From an uncultured Fretibacterium sp. (lineage in GTDB: Bacteria > Synergistota > Synergistia > Synergistales > Aminobacteriaceae), in the NCBI RefSeq assembly GCF_938030725.1, contig NZ_CALHIQ010000139.1, forward strand, positions 1 through 10,499: a DNA stretch of 10,499 bases, written 5' to 3'. The position numbers and the translations under genes were made by a program. Shown here piece after piece: positions 1 to 6,525 of the stretch. The first letter of the stretch is position 1; each line of letters starts with the position of its first letter. A model generated the notes under the pieces. The model was not told where the DNA came from, did no database searches, and saw nothing but the letters and a program-made list of their open reading frames with translations.

Positions 1-1244
1 GGGGAAGTTCCCTTCAGGTTAAGGGTGGCGTCAGCGACAGGCGCCAACTGTCCGATGGTACTCTCTCCGCCCGCGGTGGTGACCTCAAGAGGATTCGTGT
101 TGACGAACTTCAGAACATCAACGGTGTTACCCCCCTCGAGCCTCACCTTAGAGGAGAGGGCACCCGTAATATCGATGGCGCCCACCCTAACCGATGAGGC
201 AAGGGCCAATGTAGGGGCGGGGTTCTTCCCCAGGAACCCGACCGTCCCGCTGACGTCCTTTTTCAGCGTGGCCGTTTTATTGGCTGCCATCTCCAGGCTC
301 AGGTTCCCCGCAACCCCGGCATTTAGGACAAAATCTTCTTTAGGAAAAATCTTATCGATGGTCAGTATCTTGCCGTTGGTATCGATCTTGCTGCCATCGT
401 CCGTCTTCAGATACTTAAGCCTCAGAGGCTTGTCCAGCACGAGCCGACCCTGAGCCCTCAGATCCACAGAGCCAACTTCCGCCAAACCCGCCACCTTCAG
501 GTCGCCGTTATGGATCTCAACGGTCTTGATGTTATTTGGCAGCTTCTCTTTCAGCTCCAGATCGCCCTTCTTCATCGACAGCGTTCGATCATGACCATCA
601 CCACCGCCAAAATTCTCCTGGTCGACTACGATACTGCCGTTATCGATCTCCAGGAAGGGAGCAGTAAGACCCGGCAGCGCGTCACCGACTTTTGCGACCA
701 GCGTGCCGCCATCCGTGATCTTCAGATCCGTGACGCCCTTCATCGCAGCCTTCAGGTCCAACGTCCCCTTACCGAGCAGCTGCAGCTGGCCTTCGCCCAA
801 AACTGGTAGTACCCCCTGAAAGGTAAGGGTCGCGCCCTCCACGACATTCACGACGGACTTGCCGCCGTCCTTGACAGCGAACGCATCATTGGCCTCCAAC
901 GAAACGGCAGCCTTGCCGCTCTCGACCGTGAGCTTTTTGGCCGTCAAAGTGGCGGTGCCGCCGCCCGTAAGGGCCAGCGTCGCGTCGCCCGTGAACTTCA
1001 GCTCAGCAACAGTAACACCCGTTCCAAGGGAGGCGATAGTGATAGTGGCGCTCTCAGGAAAGATAGCCGTGTCGCTCTCGGCTGGCGGAGGTTCACCACC
1101 CCAGTTATCATCAAGACTCCAGTCTCTATTGTCGAGTGCGTAACCCGTCCACGTCCTCTCAGCCGCCAACGCCGTCCCGGCGAGGGCCAGGGCAAAGACC
1201 GCCCCCAGCGCCGCCACACGCAACAACCTCCTGCCCAAAACCAT
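1..1244 (-). CDS. Secreted autotransporter-like beta-repeat surface protein, N-terminal part (runs off the left edge)
   Basis: The reverse strand is open without a stop from an ATG at 1244 to the window edge (414 codons), so the C-terminus is missing. An ideal AAGGAGG site lies 8 bases before the ATG. Residues 1-27 form a classic signal peptide: positive n-region (RR at 5-6, R9), hydrophobic core, and an A-L-A cleavage site before AERTW. The mature part begins with a W/N/D-rich stretch ending SDTAIF. It continues as short beta-strand units rich in G, T, L and alternating polar residues (for example DLKITDGGTLVAKVGD), as in autotransporter passenger and beta-helix repeats. I infer export across the inner membrane and a surface or outer-membrane location. 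Whether it ends in a beta-barrel or a sorting signal such as Synerg-CTERM cannot be seen. GC content is lower than in the neighbouring cstA. No catalytic motif is visible; the exact function is unknown. Confidence 0.82.
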   Translation of the reverse strand, partial: MVLGRRLLRVAALGAVFALALAGTALAAERTWTGYALDNRDWSLDDNWGGEPPPAESDTAIFPESATITIASLGTGVTVAELKFTGDATLALTGGGTATLTAKKLTVESGKAAVSLEANDAFAVKDGGKSVVNVVEGATLTFQGVLPVLGEGQLQLLGKGTLDLKAAMKGVTDLKITDGGTLVAKVGDALPGLTAPFLEIDNGSIVVDQENFGGGDGHDRTLSMKKGDLELKEKLPNNIKTVEIHNGDLKVAGLAEVGSVDLRAQGRLVLDKPLRLKYLKTDDGSKIDTNGKILTIDKIFPKEDFVLNAGVAGNLSLEMAANKTATLKKDVSGTVGFLGKNPAPTLALASSVRVGAIDITGALSSKVRLEGGNTVDVLKFVNTNPLEVTTAGGESTIGQLAPVADATLNLKGTS

Positions 1245-1350
1245 GTTCTTCCCCTCCTTAAGGAGTGATGACTCCCTCTAATGAAAAAACAACACGCACA
1301 CGGATGCCCTCCGCACGATGGTCACTACATTGTGTTACCATATTACTGTG

Positions 1351-1379
1351 AAAATACCAGATGTCCGTAAAAAATGCAA
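1351..1379 (-). promoter_or_regulatory. Probable sigma70-type promoter of the surface-protein gene
   Basis: On the minus strand TTGCAT (1374-1379) and TATTTT (1351-1356) are separated by exactly 17 bases. Both match the -35 and -10 consensus at four or five of six positions. Transcription would start near 1344, giving a leader of about 100 bases before the strong ribosome site at 1252-1258. The region around it is conspicuously AT-rich. Assigned by eye only. Confidence 0.5.
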
Positions 1380-1517
1380 GGATTGAAAATTTAACCCCGG
1401 GGGGCCGGTGCGCCTCCAGCCGAACCGGGCGAGGCGAGATCCCGGGACGCTTCCCCGGCTCAAGGGCGGGCCTGGTCCCCGACAGACCGCCGCGCACGCG
1501 GATTTGGCGCGGACACC

Positions 1518-1555
1518 TTGCGCTAAACCGCGAATGGATTAAACTATAAGCGGTT
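1518..1555 (+). promoter_or_regulatory. Weak candidate promoter and operator dyad upstream of cstA
   Basis: TTGCGC (1518-1523) is followed after 16 bases by TAAACT (1540-1545); TATAAG lies next to it at 1545-1550. The match to the consensus is mediocre. A perfect 6-bp dyad, AACCGC (1526-1531) and GCGGTT (1550-1555), brackets the -10 region and could be a repressor site, but six bases can occur by chance. The cstA ribosome site is probably GGGGGG at 1601-1606, seven bases before the ATG. Confidence 0.25.
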
Positions 1556-1613
1556 GTCTTGCGCACCTCAACACCATCTCAACACTACCATATTTATATA
1601 GGGGGGTTTTGCC

Positions 1614-3518
1614 ATGATCACGTTTTTCGTCGCATTGGCCGTTTTGATCGTCGGCTACTACACCTACGGGCTCTTCGTGACGCTGGTGTTCAAGCCGGAC
1701 GATCGCAGGACGCCCTGCCAGGTCCACCCGGACGGCGTGGACTACGTCCCGCTTCCCGTCTGGCGCGCGTTCCTGATCCAGCTCCTGAACATCGCGGGCC
1801 TCGGCCCCATCTTCGGCGCGCTCTCCGGCGCCATCTGGGGGCCCTCGGTGTACCTGTGGATCGTCCTCGGCACGATCTTCGCCGGCGCCGTCCACGACTA
1901 CCTGAGCGGGATGCTCTCCATGCGCAACGACGGCGCGAGCGTTTCCGAGCTGACGGGCATGTACCTCGGCGCCACCATGAAGACCGTCATGCGCATCTTC
2001 TCCGTGGTGCTGCTGGTGATGATCGGCGTCGTCTTCATGGTCGGACCGGCCCAGCTCCTGAGCCGCATGATCATGGGCGCCGGCAGGGACTTCAACCTGC
2101 CGAGAACCGCTGCCGTCTCCATCCAGGCGGCTCCCGCCGTCGCGGCCCCCAAGGCCACGGCCGAAAAGCCCGCAGCGGCGAAGGCCGTGAAGGCCGACGA
2201 GGGCAAGGCGCCAGCGGAGGCCAAGCCTGCGGCCGTCGAGGAAGCGAAGCCAGAGGCCCCGGCCGAGGAGGCCAAGCTCACGCCCGTCGAAGAAGTGAAG
2301 CCGGAGGCTCCAGCCGAGGAGGCCAAGCTCACGCCCATCGAAGAAGTGAAGCCGGAGGCCCCGGCCGCTGAGGCCAAGCCCGCGGCTGTCGAGGAAGCCA
2401 AGCCGGAGGCCCCGGCCGCTGAAGTCAAGCCCGCCGCGGAGCCGGAGATGGTGTACGGCTTGACGGAGGCTGAGTGGGTGAAGTACCTCACCATCGCCAT
2501 CCTGGTCTACTACTTCCTCGCGACGCTCCTGCCCATCGACAAGGTCATCGGCCGGTTCTACCCGCTCTTTGGCCTCTGCCTGCTCCTCATGGCGGCGCTC
2601 ATCGGCGGCGCCACGGTGATGAACCACCTGAACGGAACGCACCCCATGATCGAGCTCTGGGATGGCTTCTACAACATGCACCCGAAGGGCGCGACGACGC
2701 CCATCTGGCCCCTGATGTTCATCACGGTGGCCTGCGGCGCCATCTCCGGATTCCACGCCACGCAGTCGCCCATGATGGCGCGCTGCCTCACCAGCGAACG
2801 CCAGGGGCGCTTTGTGTTCTACGGCGCCATGGTCGCCGAGGGCATCATCGCCCTGATCTGGGCCAGCGCGGGCATCGCCTTCTACAACACCTTCGGCTCC
2901 CCCATCACCACGGAGGGGCTCTTTCTGGCCAAGGGCGGCAACTCCGCCACCGTCTACGACATCTCAAACGGGCTCCTCGGCTCCATGGGCAGCATCCTGG
3001 CCCTCCTGGGCGTCGTGGCCTGCCCCATCACGTCCGGCGACACGGCCTTCCGCAGCGCGCGCCTGACGCTGGCCGACTGGTTCAAGATCGACCAGAAGCC
3101 CCTCAAGCCGCGCCTGATGCTGGCCCTGCCGCTGCTCCTGATCGGCTACGCCATCTCCTTCGTCGACTACGGCATCGTGTGGCGCTACTTCTCCTGGTCC
3201 AACCAGACCCTGGCCATGATCGCGCTCTGGGCGGGCGCCGTCTACCTGTGCCGGAACGTCTCCCCCATCAGCGGCTTCATGGCCGCCATTCCCGCCACGT
3301 TCATGTCCGCGGTGAGCTCCACCTACTTCTGCTTCGCCCCAGAGTGCCTGGGCTTCGCCACGAAGTTCAGCGAGGGGCTCTCCCTGTGCGGCGTGACGGT
3401 GAACGGCGTTCAGCTCTCCTACGGGATCGGCTTCGTCTTCGCGCTCGTCCTGTTCTCCATCTTCTTCGGCGTCTACCGCTCCGCCAACTACTACAAGTCC
3501 CTCAAGAAGAGCGCCTGA
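1614..3518 (+). CDS. cstA: CstA-family membrane transporter with a Pro/Ala/Lys/Glu repeat insert
   Basis: 634-residue inner-membrane protein of the carbon starvation CstA/BtsT family; E. coli members import pyruvate, and a role in peptide uptake has been proposed. About 13 hydrophobic segments are visible, beginning at residues 2-24. Family landmarks are HDYLSGMLSMRN (94-105), YYFLATLLPIDKVIGRFYP (299-317), GFHATQSPMMAR (379-390), FYGAMVAEG (402-410) and TSGDTAFRSARLTLAD (473-488). Without residues of about 160-285 the length fits the short CstA type found in anaerobes. Those residues form a charged, low-complexity insert in one loop, including four 17-residue repeats (202-269), which I would not expect in this family. 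The ATG at 1614 starts directly with the first membrane helix. The gene seems monocistronic, with a terminator 27 bases after its stop. Substrate (pyruvate, peptide or amino acid) is unproven. Confidence 0.92.
   Translation: MITFFVALAVLIVGYYTYGLFVTLVFKPDDRRTPCQVHPDGVDYVPLPVWRAFLIQLLNIAGLGPIFGALSGAIWGPSVYLWIVLGTIFAGAVHDYLSGMLSMRNDGASVSELTGMYLGATMKTVMRIFSVVLLVMIGVVFMVGPAQLLSRMIMGAGRDFNLPRTAAVSIQAAPAVAAPKATAEKPAAAKAVKADEGKAPAEAKPAAVEEAKPEAPAEEAKLTPVEEVKPEAPAEEAKLTPIEEVKPEAPAAEAKPAAVEEAKPEAPAAEVKPAAEPEMVYGLTEAEWVKYLTIAILVYYFLATLLPIDKVIGRFYPLFGLCLLLMAALIGGATVMNHLNGTHPMIELWDGFYNMHPKGATTPIWPLMFITVACGAISGFHATQSPMMARCLTSERQGRFVFYGAMVAEGIIALIWASAGIAFYNTFGSPITTEGLFLAKGGNSATVYDISNGLLGSMGSILALLGVVACPITSGDTAFRSARLTLADWFKIDQKPLKPRLMLALPLLLIGYAISFVDYGIVWRYFSWSNQTLAMIALWAGAVYLCRNVSPISGFMAAIPATFMSAVSSTYFCFAPECLGFATKFSEGLSLCGVTVNGVQLSYGIGFVFALVLFSIFFGVYRSANYYKSLKKSA
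2217..2447 (+). repeat. Tandem 51-bp repeats (17 codons) inside cstA
   Basis: Four full copies of a 51-bp unit run from 2217 to 2420, followed by a degenerate partial copy to about 2447. Encoded units start E-A-K and end P-E-A-P-A-[EA]. Copies 1 and 4 carry PAAVEEA in the middle; copies 2 and 3 carry LTPVEEV or LTPIEEV. By eye, copies 2 and 3 differ at about 5 of 51 bases, and copies 1 and 4 at about 6, giving an A-B-B-A order. Such high DNA identity suggests recent expansion or gene conversion. The repeats stay in frame and are rich in Pro, Ala, Lys and Glu, typical of extended linkers. Confidence 0.93.
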
Positions 3519-3545
3519 CGGCTTCAGGCCGCAGAGATAACAGGA

Positions 3546-3579
3546 GGGGCGGACCGACGCGGTCCGCCCCCCTTTTCGT
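3546..3579 (+). terminator. Intrinsic terminator after cstA
   Basis: A perfect 10-bp GC stem, GGGGCGGACC (3546-3555) with GGTCCGCCCC (3561-3570), encloses the 5-base loop GACGC and is followed by CCTTTTCGTC. It sits 27 bases past the cstA stop, ahead of the next promoter, so it separates cstA from the lplA operon. The T-run is short (four, then three after an interruption), but the stem is strong. Confidence 0.85.
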
Positions 3580-3599
3580 CTTTCGCGCCGCGCGCCTCC

Positions 3600-3608
3600 T
3601 GATATAAT
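3600..3608 (+). promoter_or_regulatory. Extended -10 promoter of the lplA-GNAT operon
   Basis: TGATATAAT is a perfect extended -10 element (TGn plus TATAAT at 3603-3608). At the -35 distance only weak matches such as TTTCGC (3581-3586) are present, which is usual for extended -10 promoters. Transcription would start near 3615. This rules out the in-frame ATG at 3607, which overlaps the -10 box, as the lplA start. Confidence 0.65.
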
Positions 3609-3657
3609 GAAGCGGGATTCACACCCTTTTACTTTATTATGTTGGGAGGAACGACCT

Positions 3658-4644
3658 GTGTACACGATCGAAAATCACGACACGCGCCCGCAGCACAACC
3701 TCGCACTCGAGGAGTACCTCTGCCGTCTGGCCGCCCGCGAGGGCAGCGAGTTCTTCATGCTGTGGCAGAACGAGCCGACCATCGTCGTCGGACGCTTTCA
3801 GAGCACCCTGAGCGAGATCAACGGGGACTTCGTGAAGCGGCACGGCATCCACGTGATTCGGCGAAACTCGGGGGGCGGCGCCGTCTATCACGACCTGGGC
3901 AACATCAACTACAGCTTCGTCCGCGCCGACCTGGGCGAGTTCGACTTCGCCTTCTTCACCCAGCCCATCATCGACGCCCTGGGCAAGCTGGGGGTCCACG
4001 CGGAGCTGTCGGGCCGCAACGACATCGCCATCGACGGAAAGAAGATATCGGGCGGCGCGCAGTACCGGCACGGGGGCATCGCCATGCACCACGGGACGCT
4101 GCTCTTCGACGAGGACCTGGACGTCCTGTCCCAGGCGCTGAACGTCGACGCGGCGAAGTTCAAGAGCAAGGGCGTGCAGTCCGTGCGCAGCCGCGTCACC
4201 AACGTCAAGCCCCACATGCCGAACGCGGGGGACATGACGGCGCGGGACTTCATGGCGCTGCTCCAGGACCAGATCCAAGGGCTGACCCCAAGGACGCTGA
4301 CGGAGGAGGACGGCCGCGAGGTGCAGAAGCTGATGGACGAGAAGTACTCCACCTGGGAGTGGAATTACGGCACCTCCCCCGCCTTCACGGAGGCGCGGCG
4401 CGAGCGCTTCCCCTGGGGCGGCGTCGAGGCGCGCCTGAGCGTCCAGGACGGGCGCGTGACGGGCTGCACGTTCTTCGGCGACTACTTCGGGACGGGGGAC
4501 TACGGGCCGCTCCTGAGCCGCATCCTGGGGACGCCCTACACGCGGGAGGCGCTGCACGAGGCGCTCTCCGGCTTTGAGCCAGGGGAGATGTTCGCGGGGG
4601 CGTCGGGGGCGGACGTCGAGAAGCTGCTCACCCCGGAGGTATGA
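3658..4644 (+). CDS. lplA: Lipoate-protein ligase A, copy 1
   Basis: 328-residue cytoplasmic enzyme that activates lipoate with ATP to lipoyl-AMP and transfers it to a lysine of lipoyl domains (2-oxoacid dehydrogenase E2, glycine cleavage H protein). The catalytic domain shows ALEEYL (16-21), RRNSGGGAVYHD (68-79), GRNDIAIDGKKISGGAQ (119-135) with the lipoate-binding lysine in KKISG, and HHGTLLFD (144-151). About 85 C-terminal residues, from WNYGTSPAF to the end, form the usual accessory domain, so this is a full bipartite ligase. The GTG start at 3658 has GGAGGA 7 bases upstream. The upstream in-frame ATG (3607) lies inside the promoter. Its stop is one base before the next gene's start, so the two are cotranscribed. 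All signature residues are intact, unlike in the second copy. Confidence 0.93.
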   Translation: MYTIENHDTRPQHNLALEEYLCRLAAREGSEFFMLWQNEPTIVVGRFQSTLSEINGDFVKRHGIHVIRRNSGGGAVYHDLGNINYSFVRADLGEFDFAFFTQPIIDALGKLGVHAELSGRNDIAIDGKKISGGAQYRHGGIAMHHGTLLFDEDLDVLSQALNVDAAKFKSKGVQSVRSRVTNVKPHMPNAGDMTARDFMALLQDQIQGLTPRTLTEEDGREVQKLMDEKYSTWEWNYGTSPAFTEARRERFPWGGVEARLSVQDGRVTGCTFFGDYFGTGDYGPLLSRILGTPYTREALHEALSGFEPGEMFAGASGADVEKLLTPEV

Positions 4645-4645
4645 C

Positions 4646-5143
4646 GTGAGCGGCCCCTCAGCCGTGAACGTCCGCCCCGCCGCCATGGCGGACGCGCGGG
4701 ACATCCACGCGCTGCGCGTCATGACAGGCGTGTTCGAGAACATCCTTTCGCTCCAAAGCGAGCGGCTGGAGGACGTGGAGGACTTCCTGCGCGGGATGCG
4801 GGACCCGCTGCTGGCGGCGGAGGTCGATGGACATGTCGTCGGCCTGGCGGGGCTCGAGGTGTCGAAGCCGGCGCGGCAGCGGCACGTGGGAACGATCGGC
4901 ATCATGGTGCATCGCGACTACCAGGGCCGCGGCATCGGCCGTTCTCTCCTCTCCGCGCTCCTCGACATCGCGGACCGGTGGCTGATGCTGAAGCGCGTGC
5001 AGCTCACCGTCTTTACGGACAACCAGCGGGCCATCGGGCTCTACAGGTCCCTGGGGTTCGTCGTCGAGGGGACGGAGCGCTTCGCAGCCATCCGGGACGG
5101 CCGGTATGCGGACGAGTACCTGATGGCCCGCTACAGGGAGTGA
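4646..5143 (+). CDS. GNAT-family N-acetyltransferase, YhhY/AaaT-like
   Basis: 165-residue acetyl-CoA-dependent acetyltransferase. The order of motifs resembles E. coli YhhY (AaaT, an L-amino acid N-acetyltransferase): a HVGTIGIMVHRDYQGRG strand-loop-helix with the acetyl-CoA pyrophosphate loop QGRGIG (93-98), then LTVFTDNQRAIGLYRSLGF and a C-terminal RDGRYADEYLMARY. The GTG at 4646 is chosen because GGAGG (4635-4639) lies six bases before it and it follows the lplA stop by one base. The frame stays open further upstream, but only as antisense-like arginine-rich sequence inside lplA. Translational coupling with lplA is likely. The substrate could be a free amino acid or a small amine; a role in lipoate metabolism is not indicated. 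Confidence 0.88.
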   Translation: MSGPSAVNVRPAAMADARDIHALRVMTGVFENILSLQSERLEDVEDFLRGMRDPLLAAEVDGHVVGLAGLEVSKPARQRHVGTIGIMVHRDYQGRGIGRSLLSALLDIADRWLMLKRVQLTVFTDNQRAIGLYRSLGFVVEGTERFAAIRDGRYADEYLMARYRE

Positions 5144-5194
5144 CGAAATGCGCTGCGAAATCTGTGTCATAACACTCTATGAGGCTAAGGAGCT

Positions 5195-5686
5195 GTGACC
5201 TATAAAATGAAGTACTACGCGCAAACAGGATCGGAGTATAGGCTGACCAGGGACAAATTGACCCTTTTCTGGCTTCTCTTGGGAGGGGTGCTGCTGTTTG
5301 CCGTGTCAACTCTCTTTGAAGGGAGCAGCGTCGATGAAAAAGTGGCCTTTTGGACGGCGAGAGTCTTTTGCGTGCTCCTGCTGCTGGGTGCGGTATCCAT
5401 CAGCAACAAAAAAATTGTTTTCAACACCCGTACCCGGGAATTAACGGCGATTACGGGGCTGTTCCGCAGCAAAAAAGTCTTTTCGTTCGACCGGTTCTCG
5501 AGTATCGAAGTGCTCAAGGAAACCTACTACGGCTTCATCCCCTTAGGCGTTTCCGTAAAGGCGTACTTCAAGAACGATAAAGGGGAAGAGGTCCCCGTCC
5601 TTCTGCGTCAGGTTCTGTTTACCCTCGCAACCCGATGGGCGCAGCAGCTTGTCGATGAAACGGAAAGCCTCATCAAAGCCAATTAA
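5195..5686 (+). CDS. Small two-helix membrane protein of unknown function, paralogue 1
   Basis: 163 residues: a short polar N-terminus containing TGSEY, two membrane helices (about 22-41 and 50-69), then a beta-strand-rich soluble domain of about 90 residues (NKKIVFNTRTRELTAITG onward) with a C-terminal amphipathic helix. This order recalls bacterial PH-like (bPH/DUF304) membrane proteins, but I cannot assign a family. The start is uncertain. GTG at 5195 has AAGGAG only two bases before it (or GAGG ten bases before), whereas ATG at 5207 would be 14 bases from AAGGAG. An in-frame TGA at 5180 excludes anything longer. It is clearly related to the next gene. Base composition is AT-richer than in lplA or cstA, which suggests a separate origin. 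Confidence 0.8.
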   Translation: MTYKMKYYAQTGSEYRLTRDKLTLFWLLLGGVLLFAVSTLFEGSSVDEKVAFWTARVFCVLLLLGAVSISNKKIVFNTRTRELTAITGLFRSKKVFSFDRFSSIEVLKETYYGFIPLGVSVKAYFKNDKGEEVPVLLRQVLFTLATRWAQQLVDETESLIKAN

Positions 5687-5755
5687 GGAAGCGCCGAAAG
5701 ATCCCTTTTTTTCGATGATCCTTGATTGCTTTCAATAACTTTTGCGCTTCCTTAA
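5683..5755. repeat. Perfect 12-bp inverted repeat spanning the stop of the first membrane-protein gene
   Basis: TTAAGGAAGCGC (5683-5694) and GCGCTTCCTTAA (5744-5755) are perfect reverse complements, separated by 49 AT-rich bases that include a run of seven T (5706-5712). The left arm contains the TAA stop (5684-5686). The heptamer AAAGCCA also occurs next to or overlapping each arm, as a direct repeat (5675-5681 and 5754-5760). It could be a long-loop stem in the transcript between the two paralogous genes, or the footprint of a small mobile repeat. Loop size and T-run position do not fit a standard terminator. Confidence 0.75.
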
Positions 5756-5819
5756 AGCCATTGAATCCGAGTCCAAGGTTTCGTTTTTTTCGCCCCGAAG
5801 AAGTAAAGGAGAAACGCCT

Positions 5820-6296
5820 ATGCACGAATTGTCCGCTTACGACATCCAAGAAACCGGGAGTACGTTCAGCTTCCAGCCCTTCAAAAAGGAGTTCCCGAAA
5901 AATGTCCTGTATATGGCGCTGGCGGCAGTCGCTGGCGGTATCTTTATCTTTTTCAACGCCAATCCCGATTGGGACAAGATCATGCTTTCCCTGTTGGCTT
6001 TGGGTATGGCGTACCTGATTTACTGGGGCCTGTTCGTCGTCAGGACGACAGTCGTATTCGACAAGGGGAACAGGACGATCTTCAAGCAAAAGGGGAGTGG
6101 ACTCAAAAAAATCCTGCCTTTTGAAGAGGCCTGTCTTCTATTGACCAACACCAATGGAGGGTGCTATTACAGCATCGCGCGCAAAAACGACCGATATCGG
6201 TCCGTACAGAGGCTGAGCGGTTATATGTCCGAGAAAGAGCTCCATGCTTTCGAAGAGGGAATAGCGCAGAAGATCAAACCGATGCTGGAGGAATAG
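5820..6296 (+). CDS. Small two-helix membrane protein of unknown function, paralogue 2
   Basis: 158 residues with the same layout as its neighbour: a polar N-terminus with ETGSTFSF, two membrane helices (about 29-45 and 53-74), then a soluble domain starting VVFDKGNRTIFKQKG with a KKILPFEEA segment and a long C-terminal helix. These align by eye with TGSEYRL, IVFNTRTRELTAITG and KKVFSFDRF of the upstream protein, so the pair probably arose by duplication and diverged. The ATG at 5820 is chosen because AAGGAG lies eight bases upstream. A longer in-frame TTG start (5742) falls in the inverted repeat and lacks a ribosome site. The 133-base gap to the first gene leaves cotranscription open. The function is unknown; an accessory or immunity-type role is possible but unsupported. 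Confidence 0.82.
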   Translation: MHELSAYDIQETGSTFSFQPFKKEFPKNVLYMALAAVAGGIFIFFNANPDWDKIMLSLLALGMAYLIYWGLFVVRTTVVFDKGNRTIFKQKGSGLKKILPFEEACLLLTNTNGGCYYSIARKNDRYRSVQRLSGYMSEKELHAFEEGIAQKIKPMLEE

Positions 6297-6322
6297 CGAT
6301 TCGTCTTTCAGAGCGTCAGACG

Positions 6323-6364
6323 CGTTGGGCCATGGGTGAGGTCCCCCTCGCCCATGGCCCAACG
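6323..6364 (+). terminator. Long perfect-stem hairpin after the membrane-protein genes, terminator-like without a T-run
   Basis: A 19-bp stem pairs 6323-6341 with 6346-6364 around the tetraloop TCCC, with a single T-G wobble. The core arm is GTTGGGCCATGGG with its exact complement. It starts 26 bases past the stop at 6294-6296 and precedes the next promoter, the right place for a transcript end. No T-run follows on either strand, so it may be an mRNA 3'-end stabiliser, a Rho-associated end or a protein site, and not a classical terminator. A 4-bp mini-hairpin (6313-6323) abuts it. Confidence 0.6.
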
Positions 6365-6413
6365 GGGCTATTCGAACAGTCGCCGACGCCCATCTCCACA
6401 TCGCGGCCTCGAT

Positions 6414-6457
6414 GTCGCCTTTCAGGCGACCACGGACGACCGCCCCCCTCCTATAAT
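6414..6457 (+). promoter_or_regulatory. Promoter of the vWA gene with an adjacent dyad
   Basis: TATAAT at 6452-6457 is a perfect -10 box. No good -35 hexamer occurs at 16-18 bases. A 6-bp inverted repeat, GTCGCC (6414-6419) and GGCGAC (6425-6430) with a 5-base gap, ends at the -35 position and might bind a regulator. GTCGCC is repeated once more at 6379-6384. Start of transcription would be near 6464. The leader then holds a 6-bp hairpin, CGCCGT (6487-6492) with ACGGCG (6498-6503), before the ribosome site at 6512-6518. Confidence 0.5.
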
Positions 6458-6525
6458 GGGGCCGTAAGGTCAAAAAAAGGCCGGGCCGCCGTTTCACACG
6501 GCGCCGGTCACAGGAGGGCTCGAAG

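Larger units (their letters stand above)
1245..1613. other. Divergent intergenic region between the surface-protein gene and cstA
   Basis: This gene-free stretch of 369 bases separates two divergent genes. Its left part (about 1260-1390) is AT-rich and holds the minus-strand promoter. Its middle (about 1391-1515) is abruptly GC-rich, with G/C runs but no convincing long stem or coding signal. Its right part (1516-1613) carries weak plus-strand promoter elements for cstA and a short dyad. The small open frames crossing it have arginine/proline-rich, non-protein-like translations and no ribosome site. I recognised no riboswitch. Confidence 0.6.

Noticed and set aside
1361..1549. 62-codon plus-strand frame upstream of cstA
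   Set aside because: There is no ribosome site, it starts within the opposite-strand promoter, and the translation is low-complexity Arg/Gly/Pro.
1539..2756. 405-codon minus-strand open frame antisense to cstA
   Set aside because: It is rich in H, R, G, D and E as expected for the antisense shadow of a GC-rich gene; the opposite strand encodes a clear CstA protein.
2474..3607. 377-codon plus-strand open frame inside cstA in another frame
   Set aside because: Arg/His/Pro-rich translation with no domain; it is an out-of-frame shadow of cstA.
3607..3657. ATG at 3607 as start of lplA copy 1
   Set aside because: It overlaps the -10 box, so a transcript from that promoter would not contain it; the GTG at 3658 has a strong ribosome site and matches the family N-terminus.
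4574..4645. N-terminal extension of the GNAT gene back into lplA
   Set aside because: The extra residues are Arg/Ser-rich shadow sequence; the GTG at 4646 has GGAGG six bases upstream.
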